A DNA stretch of 64,000 nucleotides, from the NCBI RefSeq assembly GCF_003324565.1, contig NZ_QOLA01000013.1, positions 1 through 64,000 of the forward strand. Reading direction: 5' to 3'. Below the pieces are notes generated by a model. The model saw only the letters and a program-made list of their open reading frames with translations. It ran no database searches and was not told the origin of the DNA. The DNA is from Streptomyces sp. SDr-06 (GTDB taxonomy: Bacteria; Actinomycetota; Actinomycetes; Streptomycetales; Streptomycetaceae). How positions within the stretch are numbered: position 1 is the stretch's first letter; every line of letters starts with the position of its first letter. This document shows, one piece after another, positions 8,391 through 17,048 of the stretch. The translations under genes and the position numbers were made by a program.

Positions 8391-9296
8391 ATGAAGCGCA
8401 CTGGCATCTCCGGGATGAAGTTCGCATCCAGGCGCGGACGGTTCAGCGCGCTCTCGGCCGCGGCGGTGCTGCTGGTCATACCCGCGTACGGGGACCATGA
8501 CGTGGCGTCCAGGAATCTGACCGAGGCGGCACCGGCCACGGCGGCCAACGCCCGGGTGGGCGCCCTGTTCAAGGGGGACCTCGACGGCGGGCACTACTGC
8601 ACCGCATCGGTGGTGCACAGCTCGGGCCACGACCTCATCGTCACCGCCGCGCACTGCCTTCCCCCGGACGAGTCGGAGGACGGCAAGGCGGTGTTCGTGC
8701 CCGCCTACCGGGACGGTTCGGCGCCGTACGGGACCTGGCCGGTGCAGTCGGTGTACGCGGACGACAGCTGGAACGAGGACGGCGACCAGGACAGCGACGT
8801 GGCCTTCGCGGTGCTCGGGCCCGGTTCGGACGGCGGCAAGAAGGTGGAGGACGTGGTGGGCGCCGCGCCGCTGTTCGCGGGCCGCACGACCGGGCAGTCC
8901 GTGACCATCACCGGCTACCCGGGCGACACCGAGGCCCCGCAGGTCTGCACGAACACGTCCATCGCGTACGGCGACACCCAGCAGCGCGTCGACTGCCCCG
9001 ACTTCCCGGGCGGCACCAGCGGCAGCCCGTGGGTCGTGGCGGGCGGGGCGGTCGCGGGGGTGATCGGCGGGTACGAGTTCGGCGGCGACGACCCCGACGT
9101 CTCGTACAGCATCGTCTTCGGGCAGCACACCAAGTCGCTGTTCAAGCTGGCGGAGTCGGCGGGCGATCCGAAGCCTTCGGCGCCGATGGCGGCCATCAGC
9201 CCCCAACCCGTCGCCAGCAGTACGCCGCTGACGTCCGGTCAGCAGGCCGCCCAGCCGACGAGTCAGACGATTGCGTGCGCCTGCCTCCTTCCTTGA
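8391..9296 (+). CDS. secreted trypsin-like serine protease
   Basis: This 301-residue protein has an N-terminal signal segment and a chymotrypsin-fold domain. The triad is visible: His in VTAAHCLP, Asp in DSDVAFAVL and Ser in GGTSGSPWV. The C-terminal 50 residues are Pro/Ser/Gln-rich and end in a cysteine pair (ACACLLP), which is unusual. It is probably exported and may act at the envelope. It diverges from the secretion cluster and precedes a peptidoglycan hydrolase. Confidence 0.85.
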   Translation: MKRTGISGMKFASRRGRFSALSAAAVLLVIPAYGDHDVASRNLTEAAPATAANARVGALFKGDLDGGHYCTASVVHSSGHDLIVTAAHCLPPDESEDGKAVFVPAYRDGSAPYGTWPVQSVYADDSWNEDGDQDSDVAFAVLGPGSDGGKKVEDVVGAAPLFAGRTTGQSVTITGYPGDTEAPQVCTNTSIAYGDTQQRVDCPDFPGGTSGSPWVVAGGAVAGVIGGYEFGGDDPDVSYSIVFGQHTKSLFKLAESAGDPKPSAPMAAISPQPVASSTPLTSGQQAAQPTSQTIACACLLP

Positions 9297-9515
9297 TCAT
9301 GCTGGACATCCCCGCCGCTCGGCGTTCGCGCCGGGGGCGGCGATCGCGTGCGCGGCGACCGGGCGGCCGCCCTTCGGGGACGGGCCCGGTGGATGCGGTG
9401 TCGTACGGGGTGATCCGGGCCCGGTGCGACGGATTCATGGCCGGATGAGCATGGCCCCGACACGAGTGCGGGCGAAGTGGCGGTGAACCCGGCCTTGATG
9501 GGGGAGGGTTGAGGG

Positions 9516-10523
9516 GTGCGCAGAGTCTGGGTGATCGGCGGGGTCGGGTTCGGGGTGTGCCTGAGCTTCGTCGCGCTGCTCGTGGTCGGTACGTACTCGG
9601 CCGCCGCCGGGCTGGCTTCGAAGGCGGGCGGGGCGGTCGGGCTGGCCAAGGGCGCCGTCCCGGCCGTCTACCAGCCCCTCGTGCAGAAGTGGGGCAACCT
9701 CTGTCCCAGTCTCAACCCGGCGATGCTCGCCGCCCAGCTCTACTCGGAGAGCGGCTGGAAGCCCAATGCCGTGAGCCCCGTCAACGCGCAGGGCATCGCC
9801 CAGTTCATGCCCGACACCTGGGCGAGCCACGGCATCGACGGCAACGGTGACGGCAAACGGGACATCTGGGACCCGGCGGATGCCATTCCGTCAGCAGCCT
9901 CGTACGACTGTGAATTGGCCAAATACGTCAAGGACGTGCCGGGCGACGCGAGCGACAACATGCTGGCGGCGTACAACGCGGGCGCGTACGCGGTCATCAA
10001 GTACAAGGGCGTCCCTCCGTACGCGGAGACCCAGGGCTACGTGAAGACCATCCGCTCGCTTGCGAAGAGCTTCGCCGCGCCCGTGGGCCGGGTGCAGCCC
10101 TCCCAGCAGGCGGCCGGGGCCATCTACTACGCGCAGCAGAAGCTGGGCACGCCGTACCTCTGGGGCGGGGAGGGGACGCCCGAGCAAGGGGGGCGGTTCG
10201 ACTGCTCGGGGCTTACGCAGGCCGCGTACCAGAGCGTCGGGATCACGCTGCCGCGCGTCGCCAACGACCAGTACAACGCCGGCCCGCACCCCGCCCGCAA
10301 CGAACTGCTCCCCGGGGACCTGGTGTTCTTCTCGACCGACCTCAGCAACTCGCGGGCCATCCACCACGTCGGCCTGTACGTCGGTGGCGGGTACATGATC
10401 AACGCGCCCTACACCGGTGCCGTCATCCGCTTCGACAAGATCGACGCGCCCGACTACTTCGGCGCGACCCGGGTCACCAAGGACGGCGCGGCGGCGCTGC
10501 CCAGCTTCAAACCGGGGGCTTGA
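9516..10523 (+). CDS. bifunctional cell-wall hydrolase: lytic transglycosylase plus NlpC/P60
   Basis: The 335-residue protein starts at a GTG, with an N-terminal membrane anchor (residues about 5-30). A transglycosylase domain follows (AAQLYSESGWKPNAV with catalytic Glu, then GIAQFMPDTW and YNAGA). The C-terminal NlpC/P60 domain has Cys in RFDCSGLTQAAY and His in IHHVGLYVG. Enzymes of this layout open peptidoglycan in Gram-positive conjugation systems, doing the job of VirB1. Its position next to the VirB-like cluster suggests the same role here. Confidence 0.88.
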   Translation: MRRVWVIGGVGFGVCLSFVALLVVGTYSAAAGLASKAGGAVGLAKGAVPAVYQPLVQKWGNLCPSLNPAMLAAQLYSESGWKPNAVSPVNAQGIAQFMPDTWASHGIDGNGDGKRDIWDPADAIPSAASYDCELAKYVKDVPGDASDNMLAAYNAGAYAVIKYKGVPPYAETQGYVKTIRSLAKSFAAPVGRVQPSQQAAGAIYYAQQKLGTPYLWGGEGTPEQGGRFDCSGLTQAAYQSVGITLPRVANDQYNAGPHPARNELLPGDLVFFSTDLSNSRAIHHVGLYVGGGYMINAPYTGAVIRFDKIDAPDYFGATRVTKDGAAALPSFKPGA

Positions 10524-10725
10524 AAAAGTCCACCCAGTGGCTGGAACTCTCCGTGAAGCCAAGGCCCTGAGCTGCGACGATGAGTCACTCTTCGATAACG
10601 TCGTCGTGATCATTCGGTGGAGAGTGGAACGCGGCGGCCGTGGAGGGCGTTCCCTGGACAGTGATTGATGTACGTACTGACCACGGGGGTTGGTAGCAGG
10701 ACGGATCAAGGCAAGGGGCCGCAGC

Positions 10726-11430
10726 ATGGCTGGACTCGCATTCGACGGAGCGAATCCCGATGTCAGCGTGCTCTACGACATCAACGGACTCGCCAAGGAC
10801 GCCCCGTCCTGGTTCGACCGCGCCATGGCGTTCGTCGGGGAGTACGGGATCCTGCTCGGCCTGGTGCTCGTCGTGCTGTGGTGCTGGTGGACCGTGCGGC
10901 GCGGGGAGGACCGCCAGTCGGCGGTCACGTCCGTGGCCGGGATCGTGTGGGGCCCGCTGGCCGCTGGGATCGCCGTCCTGGTCAACATCCCGATCCGGGG
11001 CTTCGTGCACCGCCCGAGGCCCTTCCTCGACCACAAGGGCCTCGACGTCCTGGTCGAGGGGAAGACCGACTTCTCGTTCGTCAGCGACCACGCCACCCTC
11101 GCCATGGCGCTGGCGGCCGGACTCTTCGTGGCCAACCGGAAGTTCGGCCTCGTCGCCCTCGGCCTCGCCCTGTTCGAGGGGTTCTGCCGGGTCTACATGG
11201 GCGTGCACTACCCGACCGACGTCGTGGGCGGGTTCGCGCTCGGCACCGCCGTCGCGCTGCTGCTCGCCCCGCTCGCCCAGATGCTGCTCACCCCGCTGGT
11301 CGCGGCCGTCGCCCGCTCGCCGCGGCTCGGCCGCCTGGTGCACTCGCGCAAAGCGCTGACGGTGGTTCCGGCCGCGGCCGGCGGCCCGGTCGAGCACCCG
11401 GGGCCCGAGGAGCGCGACCTCGCGGCCTGA
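10726..11430 (+). CDS. PAP2-family membrane phosphatase
   Basis: A 234-residue membrane protein with the PAP2 signature in three parts: an RPRPFLD-type motif in FVHRPRPFLDHKG, SDHATLAMALA (central SxxH form) and RVYMGVHYPTDVVGGF. The family removes phosphate from lipid phosphates such as undecaprenyl pyrophosphate or phosphatidic acid. The ATG at 10726 follows AAGGGG, a good ribosome binding site. It is convergent with the flavin oxidase gene, leaving only 7 bp between them. Confidence 0.85.
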   Translation: MAGLAFDGANPDVSVLYDINGLAKDAPSWFDRAMAFVGEYGILLGLVLVVLWCWWTVRRGEDRQSAVTSVAGIVWGPLAAGIAVLVNIPIRGFVHRPRPFLDHKGLDVLVEGKTDFSFVSDHATLAMALAAGLFVANRKFGLVALGLALFEGFCRVYMGVHYPTDVVGGFALGTAVALLLAPLAQMLLTPLVAAVARSPRLGRLVHSRKALTVVPAAAGGPVEHPGPEERDLAA

Positions 11431-11437
11431 CCGGCCG

Positions 11438-12979
11438 TCAGAGAGCTTGCGGGAAGTCGAAGAGCCGGGCCGGGTCGTACCGCTTCTTGAGCTCCGCAAG
11501 GCGTGGCGCGGCCGAACCGTAGTAGGCCGTACGCCAGTCGGCGAGGGACGGGTCCGGGTAGTTCTGGTAGGCGGCGCCCGACGCGTACGGGCGCATCGCC
11601 TCGTGCGTCCGGGCGAGCCAGGCCTGCTGCGTCGCCCCCGAGGTGCCAGGCCGCCAGGACGCGATGTACTGGACGAGCACCCGCGAGGTGCGGTGCACGA
11701 AGGCGGTGGCGTCCGGTGCGACCCGGTTGATCGCGCCGCCGAGCGCGGTGAGCACCACGGTGCCGCCGCCCCCGTTGTCCGCCGCCGCGATACGGGTGAA
11801 CTCCTCGGCCCGGGTGAGGAGTTGGCGTACTCCGGCTGACGGGAGCGCCTCGGTGAAGAAGTCGGACCTCGCGGCGTACGTCTCGCGCTGGAGCACTCCT
11901 TGCGGGGAGCGGCCGGGAGTGCGGCCCGGCAGGTGGCACTGGTCCTGGCCGAACGTGGCGCACCCCGCGTACAGGAGCATCGCGTCCTGGAAGCCGGTGC
12001 GGTGCAGGGACACCGAGGAGGCGGGGGCGCCCGCGCGGTCGGCGAGGCGGTCGAGCGCGTTCTGCAGGTCGTCGTACGAACCGATCGAGAACGCCGCCAC
12101 GTTGACGGTCGGGGCGGCGCCGCCCGCCGCGCCCGCCACATGGGCGGCGGACCAGATCTCGTCCGCCTGGTCCGGCCCCCACGCCTGCCAGGCCTCGATC
12201 ACGCCCTGCGCCTGCCGCCAGGGCCAGGTCAGGTACGCGGTCACGCCCCGCGGAGCCTCGTGCGTACGGAAGGTGAGGCTCGTGACCACCCCGAAGTTGC
12301 CGTTGCCCGCGCCGCGCAGGGCCCAGAAGAGGTCCGCGTTCTGCTGGTCGTTCGCGGTCAGACTCCGGCCGTCGGCCGTGACGAGGGTCGCGGAGGTCAG
12401 GCTGTCGCAGGTCAGCCCGTACGCGCGGGCCGTGACGCCGTGTCCGCCGCCCAGGGTCAGGCCCGAGACGGCGACGGTGGGGCACGAGCCGCCCGGGATG
12501 GCGCGGCCGTTCTTGGCGAGGCCCGTGTAGACGTCGACGAGCCGGGCCCCCGCGCCCACGGTGCCGTCCCCCGCCACGCCGTTCAGCCGCGACACGTCGA
12601 CGACGAGGCGGCCGGTGCCCGAGGACCAGCCCGCGTAGTCGTGGCCGCCGCTGCGGACGGCGAGCGGGGTGCGGTGGGCGCGGGCGTAGGCCAGGCACTC
12701 CTGTACGTCCGCCTCGTGGGCCACGTAGGCGACGGCGTCCGGCTTCTGGTCGTCGTAGCGGGTGTTGTAGAGCTGGCGGGCGGTGGCGTAGTCGGCGTCC
12801 CCGGGGCGCACCAGCTTGCCCTCCAGGGAGTGGGCCAGCGCGTTCCAGTCCGCGGGCGCCGACGCGGAGGGGCTGCGGGAGGGGGTGGCGCTGGGCCGGG
12901 GCGTGTGCTTGCCGGTGCCGTCGCAGGCGGTCGCGGTGAACGCGGTGGCGGCTGCGGTCAGGAGGGTGCGGCGGCGCAT
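11438..12979 (-). CDS. Tat-exported FAD-linked oxidase (BBE family)
   Basis: The 513-residue protein opens with a twin-arginine signal ending in a possible lipobox (MRRRTLLTAAATAFTATAC). An FAD-binding PCMH domain follows with RSGGHDYAGWS, where His typically binds FAD covalently, and GGSCPTVAVSGLTLGGG, whose Cys is the usual second link. The BBE domain closes the protein (YQNYPDPSLADW). Such enzymes oxidise sugars or secondary metabolites; the substrate is unknown. Confidence 0.87.
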   Translation of the reverse strand: MRRRTLLTAAATAFTATACDGTGKHTPRPSATPSRSPSASAPADWNALAHSLEGKLVRPGDADYATARQLYNTRYDDQKPDAVAYVAHEADVQECLAYARAHRTPLAVRSGGHDYAGWSSGTGRLVVDVSRLNGVAGDGTVGAGARLVDVYTGLAKNGRAIPGGSCPTVAVSGLTLGGGHGVTARAYGLTCDSLTSATLVTADGRSLTANDQQNADLFWALRGAGNGNFGVVTSLTFRTHEAPRGVTAYLTWPWRQAQGVIEAWQAWGPDQADEIWSAAHVAGAAGGAAPTVNVAAFSIGSYDDLQNALDRLADRAGAPASSVSLHRTGFQDAMLLYAGCATFGQDQCHLPGRTPGRSPQGVLQRETYAARSDFFTEALPSAGVRQLLTRAEEFTRIAAADNGGGGTVVLTALGGAINRVAPDATAFVHRTSRVLVQYIASWRPGTSGATQQAWLARTHEAMRPYASGAAYQNYPDPSLADWRTAYYGSAAPRLAELKKRYDPARLFDFPQAL

Positions 12980-13070
12980 GAGGGGCTCCCGGGGGCGTGT
13001 GGGGCGCTGCGCTGGCTATTGCCCGCCCCGCCCGCTCCCGAACCGGGAGCCGCGCCCCGGGCGCCGGGAC

Positions 13071-13223
13071 TCAGTGGGCGGGGTCGGTCGAGAGCTGGGG
13101 GTTGTGGGCCCGGGCGTCGGTGCGGGCCCGGTCACGGCTGCGGCGGGCCGGGCCCGTCCAGCCGCAGGAGCAACGGGCGATCGCGAAGCTGCCGCGTTCC
13201 GTGATGGTGGTCTGGTGGGGCAC
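13071..13223 (-). CDS. small conserved Arg-rich protein
   Basis: A 50-codon gene begins at GTG (13223) with MPHQTTITERGS and contains FAIARCSCGWTGPARR followed by an Arg/Asp/Ala-rich tail. The CxCGW core followed by an Arg-rich helix recurs in small Streptomyces proteins, as far as I recall. Two cysteines could bind metal. It fills the gap between two larger genes. Function unknown; the start is uncertain as several GTG codons are adjacent. Confidence 0.55.
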   Translation of the reverse strand: MPHQTTITERGSFAIARCSCGWTGPARRSRDRARTDARAHNPQLSTDPAH

Positions 13224-13312
13224 CTCACCACCGTACTGCGGGCGTGACGGGGGCCGTACCGGAGTCGTTAGGAGTGCGGGCTAGGCCAGTGGGCGTTGGG
13301 GGTTTGGCGACG

Positions 13313-14104
13313 ATGGTGGTGCAACGGCACGGAGCCGGACGAGCGGGTGCGATCGCGGCCGCCGCGCTGGTGGGCGGGGTGATCGCGACCGTCGCCGGAT
13401 GCGGCGCGGACGACGTGGAGGTCGCGGGCGGCGCCCAGGCCGACCCGGCGGCGATGGTGCGGATGGCGGCCGACCGCCTGGTGGCGGCGGGGACTTCGCA
13501 GGCCACCACCTCCATGGAGATGGCCACCGGGGGCACCCGGGTGACGATCCGCGGCCAGGGCACGTACGACTTCCGGCGCAGGACGGGGCAGTTGACGGTG
13601 GTGCTGCCCAAGGACGCGGCCGGGGCGGACGAGCGCCGCCCGATCACCGAGCTCCTCGCGCCCGGCGCGCTCTACATGAAGAACCGGGGCGCGGGGGTGC
13701 CCGCCGACAAGTGGGTACGGGTCGACACCGCCACCCTCGCCGACGGCAACCTGGTCACGGGCGGCGTCACCGACCCGTACACGGCCGCCGAACTCCTGCG
13801 CGGCGCCCACGGCGTGAACTACGTCGGCGACGAGGAACTCGCCGGGGTGAAGGTGCGCCACTACCGGGGCAGTGCCGCATTGCCCGCGAAGGTGGCGAAA
13901 GGGTTCTCCACGGGGGCGGTGCCCTTCGACGCGTACCTCGACGAAGCGGGGCGACTGTGCAAGGTCCGCCAGCAGTTCAGCTACGTCAACCGTGGCCGGC
14001 CCGTGGCGGTCGCCTCGACGACGCTGCTTTACGGGTTCGGGGCGCCGGTGAACGTGCGGCTGCCGGACGCGCGGGACATCTTCGCCGGGAAGATCCAGCC
14101 GTAA
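13313..14104 (+). CDS. LppX/LprG-like lipoprotein
   Basis: The 263-residue protein has an export signal ending in the lipobox IATVAGC (Cys near residue 30). A single domain follows with alternating strands, as in LppX/LprG-type lipid-carrier lipoproteins (GTYDFRRRTGQLTVVLP, YMKNRGAGVPADKWVRVD, DAYLDEAGRLCKVRQQFSY). It would sit on the outer face of the membrane. The ATG at 13313 puts the signal at the N-terminus; an in-frame upstream extension to 13244 has no signal character. Confidence 0.75.
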   Translation: MVVQRHGAGRAGAIAAAALVGGVIATVAGCGADDVEVAGGAQADPAAMVRMAADRLVAAGTSQATTSMEMATGGTRVTIRGQGTYDFRRRTGQLTVVLPKDAAGADERRPITELLAPGALYMKNRGAGVPADKWVRVDTATLADGNLVTGGVTDPYTAAELLRGAHGVNYVGDEELAGVKVRHYRGSAALPAKVAKGFSTGAVPFDAYLDEAGRLCKVRQQFSYVNRGRPVAVASTTLLYGFGAPVNVRLPDARDIFAGKIQP

Positions 14105-14287
14105 TCAGCCAGAAATGGCCCCCTCGGGCGGGGCTGTGGTGGCGGAAATGGTCCGTCCGTGCCATGCGCGGTCCGTGTCCCCCTCCCTACGCTAGGAAGC
14201 CGACGATGGCGAGCAGACCGAGCGAACAGTCCGAGCCGGGCGGACAGACCCGGCGGACGACGGCGGGAAGAGGTCGAGGAAGAGGTG

Positions 14288-14503
14288 ATGTGCGTGGCTT
14301 CGCTTCGCGGTGCGACCGTCCAGGACCACGTGGCCCTCGTCGAGATCGAGCTGTGCGGTGACCTGATGATCGCGGCCTCCGCCGCGGAGGGGGACCGGCT
14401 CAGCCCGGACCTCATCGACGAGGTGCTGAACGTGGGGCGACCCGGCCCCGCCGAACCGCCGGAACGGTCCGCCATCTGGGCCGGCCGCGACGACTGGGTC
14501 TAG
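14288..14503 (+). CDS. small conserved Streptomyces protein
   Basis: A 71-residue product begins MCVASLRGATVQDHVALVEIELCGDLMIAASAAEGDRLSPDLIDEVL in short segments typical of an intact small acidic protein. I recognise it as conserved among Streptomyces but know of no function. The ATG at 14288 follows GAGAGG-type sequence. A hairpin lies 14 bp after the stop. It is convergent with csoR. Confidence 0.65.
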   Translation: MCVASLRGATVQDHVALVEIELCGDLMIAASAAEGDRLSPDLIDEVLNVGRPGPAEPPERSAIWAGRDDWV

Positions 14504-14517
14504 CACGGGGACTTGAG

Positions 14518-14546
14518 GGCGCGGCGGGTCTTCCTTCCGCCGCGCC
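14518..14546 (+). terminator. hairpin between convergent genes
   Basis: A perfect 10-bp stem GGCGCGGCGG / CCGCCGCGCC with a 9-base loop lies after the gene ending at 14503 and downstream of csoR on the other strand. There is no T tract, as is common in Streptomyces. Confidence 0.55.
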
Positions 14547-14669
14547 CCGCCCGCATCCGTCACGTCTGCCGCGACACGCCCGTGCCGGGAGGTCCTTGCG
14601 GGTGCGGCTGTCCGGGGTACGCCGCGTCCGGGCCCGTACGTTCGGGAAGGCGTGAGGCGCGGGGCTGCC

Positions 14670-15014
14670 TCACGTGCGCATCATGCGGGCGATCGCCTTG
14701 GTGGCTTCCTCCACCTTGGCGTCGATCTCGTCGCCGCCCTTGACCGCCGCGTCCGCCACGCAGTGCCGCAGGTGCTCCTCCAGGAGCTGGAGCGCGAAGG
14801 ACTGCAGGGCCTTCGTGGACGCGGAGACCTGGGTGAGTATGTCGATGCAGTAGACGTCCTCGTCGACCATCCGTTGCAGGCCGCGGATCTGGCCCTCGAT
14901 GCGGCGCAGCCGCTTGAGGTGCTCGTCCTTCTGCTTGTGGTAGCCGTGCACGCCGTGGTCGTGGTCGGTCAGGGGGGGCTCGACCGGGGGACCGGCTGCC
15001 TCGGTGGTCGTCAT
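14670..15014 (-). CDS. csoR: copper-sensing repressor CsoR
   Basis: The 114-residue DUF156 protein carries Cys56, His81 and Cys85, with the C-x24-H-x3-C spacing that binds Cu(I) in CsoR. The flanking helices (LKRLRRIEGQIRGLQRMV) are the DNA-contact region of the family. CsoR represses copper export genes and often its own gene until Cu(I) binds. An N-terminal His-rich extension (DHDHGVHGYH) is present. Synteny with SCO4136, recalled as csoR, supports the call. An operator-like palindrome stands upstream at 15074-15090. Confidence 0.92.
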   Translation of the reverse strand: MTTTEAAGPPVEPPLTDHDHGVHGYHKQKDEHLKRLRRIEGQIRGLQRMVDEDVYCIDILTQVSASTKALQSFALQLLEEHLRHCVADAAVKGGDEIDAKVEEATKAIARMMRT

Positions 15015-15073
15015 CGCGTCCTCCCGTTGTCTGCCATGTGCCTCGCGGCCTGCCCTGTGAGGCAAGGGGTTCG

Positions 15074-15090
15074 ATACCCCTCATGGGTAT
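15074..15090 (-). promoter_or_regulatory. CsoR operator candidate
   Basis: ATACCC-CTCAT-GGGTAT is a perfect 6-5-6 palindrome located 60 bp upstream of csoR. CsoR operators are typically a TACCC-type inverted repeat with a short centre, so autoregulation is likely. Confidence 0.75.
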
Positions 15091-15235
15091 ATGGTAACGA
15101 ATTTCCGGCTCCCTGGCGGGGGCCCGTGCTGATCACTGTGCCTGATGGGCGACACTGAAGAACGCCGGTTAGCCGTGGCCGGATGATGCGCCTAGCATCA
15201 GCCTGACCGAATCCCAAGCACTCCGAGGACCCCAC

Positions 15236-15856
15236 GTGCGCTTTCGTCTGACCCCCAGGGAGACGAGCTTCTACGACATGTTCTCCGCATCCGCGGACAA
15301 CATCGTCACCGGCTCGAAGCTCCTCATGGAACTGCTCGGAGCGGACTCCGCGTCCCGGGCCGAGATCGCGGAGCGCATGCGGGCAGCGGAGCACGCGGGG
15401 GACGATGCCACCCACGCGATCTTCCACCAGCTGAACTCCTCCTTCATCACGCCGTTCGACCGCGAGGACATCTACTCCCTCGCCTCGTCGCTCGACGACA
15501 TCATGGACTTCATGGAGGAGGCCGTCGACCTGGTCGTCCTCTACAACGTGGAGGAACTGCCCAAGGGCGTCGAGCAGCAGATCGAGGTGCTCAACCGGGC
15601 GGCCGTGCTGACCGCCGAGGCGATGCCGAACCTGCGGACGATGTCCAATCTGACCGAGTACTGGATCGAGGTCAACCGCCTGGAGAACCAGGCCGACCAG
15701 ATCCACCGCAAGCTGCTCGCCCACCTCTTCAACGGCAAGTACGACGCCATCGAGGTGCTCAAGCTGAAGCAGATCGTGGACGTTCTCGAAGAGGCGGCGG
15801 ACGCGTTCGAGCACGTGGCGAACACGGTGGAGACCATCGCCGTCAAGGAGTCCTGA
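15236..15856 (+). CDS. DUF47/PhoU-like phosphate transport accessory protein
   Basis: This 206-residue all-helical protein has the DUF47 pattern (FYDMFSASADNIVTGSKLL, FDREDIYSLASSLDDIMDFMEEAVD). Such proteins are encoded directly before Pit transporters and are thought to regulate them. Here the gene ends 7 bp before the Pit gene. Translation starts at GTG 15236, with a GAGGA ribosome site just upstream. It matches SCO4137 from memory. Confidence 0.9.
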   Translation: MRFRLTPRETSFYDMFSASADNIVTGSKLLMELLGADSASRAEIAERMRAAEHAGDDATHAIFHQLNSSFITPFDREDIYSLASSLDDIMDFMEEAVDLVVLYNVEELPKGVEQQIEVLNRAAVLTAEAMPNLRTMSNLTEYWIEVNRLENQADQIHRKLLAHLFNGKYDAIEVLKLKQIVDVLEEAADAFEHVANTVETIAVKES

Positions 15857-15863
15857 CCCAGTC

Positions 15864-16862
15864 ATGGACACCTTTGCGTTGATCGTGACCATCGGGGTCG
15901 CGCTCGGATTCACATATACGAACGGCTTCCACGACTCGGCGAACGCCATCGCCACGTCGGTGTCCACGCGGGCACTGACGCCGCGGGCCGCGCTCGCCAT
16001 GGCCGCCGTCATGAACCTCGCCGGTGCCTTCCTCGGCAGCGGTGTCGCCAAGACCGTGAGCAAGGGGCTCATCTCCACGCCCGAGGGCAACAAGGGGATG
16101 GGCATCCTGTTCGCGGCGCTGGTCGGCGCGATCATCTGGAACCTGGTCACCTGGTACTTCGGGCTGCCCTCGTCCTCCTCGCACGCCCTGTTCGGCGGCA
16201 TGGTCGGGGCGGCGCTCGCGGGCGGGATCACGGTGTACTGGTCCGGCGTGCTCGACAAGATCGTCATCCCGATGTTCCTCTCGCCGGTGGTCGGCCTGAT
16301 CGTCGGCTACCTCGTCATGTGCGCGATCCTGTGGATGTTCCGCAAGGCCAATCCGCACAAGGCCAAGCGCGGGTTCCGCATCGCGCAGACCGTCTCGGCG
16401 GCCGGCATGGCGCTCGGCCACGGCCTCCAGGACGCGCAGAAGACCATGGGCATCGTGGTGATGGCGCTGACCATCGCCGACGTTCAGTCCGCCGGTGACG
16501 AGATCCCGATCTGGGTCAAGATCGCGTGCGCGGCGATGCTGTCGCTCGGTACGTACGCGGGTGGCTGGCGGATCATGCGGACGCTGGGGCGGAAGATCAT
16601 CGAGCTGGACCCGCCGCAGGGGTTCGCCGCCGAGGCGACGGGTGCCTCGATCATGTTCGGGTCCTCGTTCCTCTTCCAGGCGCCCATCTCCACGACGCAT
16701 GTGATCACCTCGGCGATCATGGGTGTGGGGGCGACCAAGCGGGTCAACGCGGTGCGGTGGGGGGTCGCGAAGAACATCATCCTGGGGTGGTTCATCACGA
16801 TGCCTGCGGCTGCGTTGGTGGCGGCGGGGAGCTATCTGGTGGTGCGGCTGTTCTTCGGCTAG
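15864..16862 (+). CDS. pitH: low-affinity inorganic phosphate transporter (Pit family)
   Basis: The 332-residue membrane protein has both Pit repeats: TNGFHDSANAIATSVSTRAL near the N-terminus and GMALGHGLQDAQKTMG near residue 175. About ten membrane helices are visible. Pit carriers take up metal-phosphate with protons at high phosphate. It is translated with the DUF47 gene. The 3' side faces a long repeat-filled gap and the convergent pst operon. Confidence 0.93.
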   Translation: MDTFALIVTIGVALGFTYTNGFHDSANAIATSVSTRALTPRAALAMAAVMNLAGAFLGSGVAKTVSKGLISTPEGNKGMGILFAALVGAIIWNLVTWYFGLPSSSSHALFGGMVGAALAGGITVYWSGVLDKIVIPMFLSPVVGLIVGYLVMCAILWMFRKANPHKAKRGFRIAQTVSAAGMALGHGLQDAQKTMGIVVMALTIADVQSAGDEIPIWVKIACAAMLSLGTYAGGWRIMRTLGRKIIELDPPQGFAAEATGASIMFGSSFLFQAPISTTHVITSAIMGVGATKRVNAVRWGVAKNIILGWFITMPAAALVAAGSYLVVRLFFG

Positions 16863-17048
16863 GCGTGTCGTCCGGCCGGGTCTTGTGCCCCACCCCGCCC
16901 CTTCCCCAAACCCTCCGGGGGCGGGAGGGGGCGGCGCCGTTTCCGGAGCCCCGCCGTTTCCGGGCCCCGCCCGGGAGGCCCTCCGCCGACGAGCACCCCG
17001 GGCCACCCGCGCCCGGCCCCCATTCATCCACAGGCTGTGGACGCCACT

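Noticed and set aside
13016-13231. 71-codon minus-strand frame
   Set aside because: It overlaps the better-supported 50-residue CxCGW protein in another frame and has a low-complexity Pro/Ser/Arg product.
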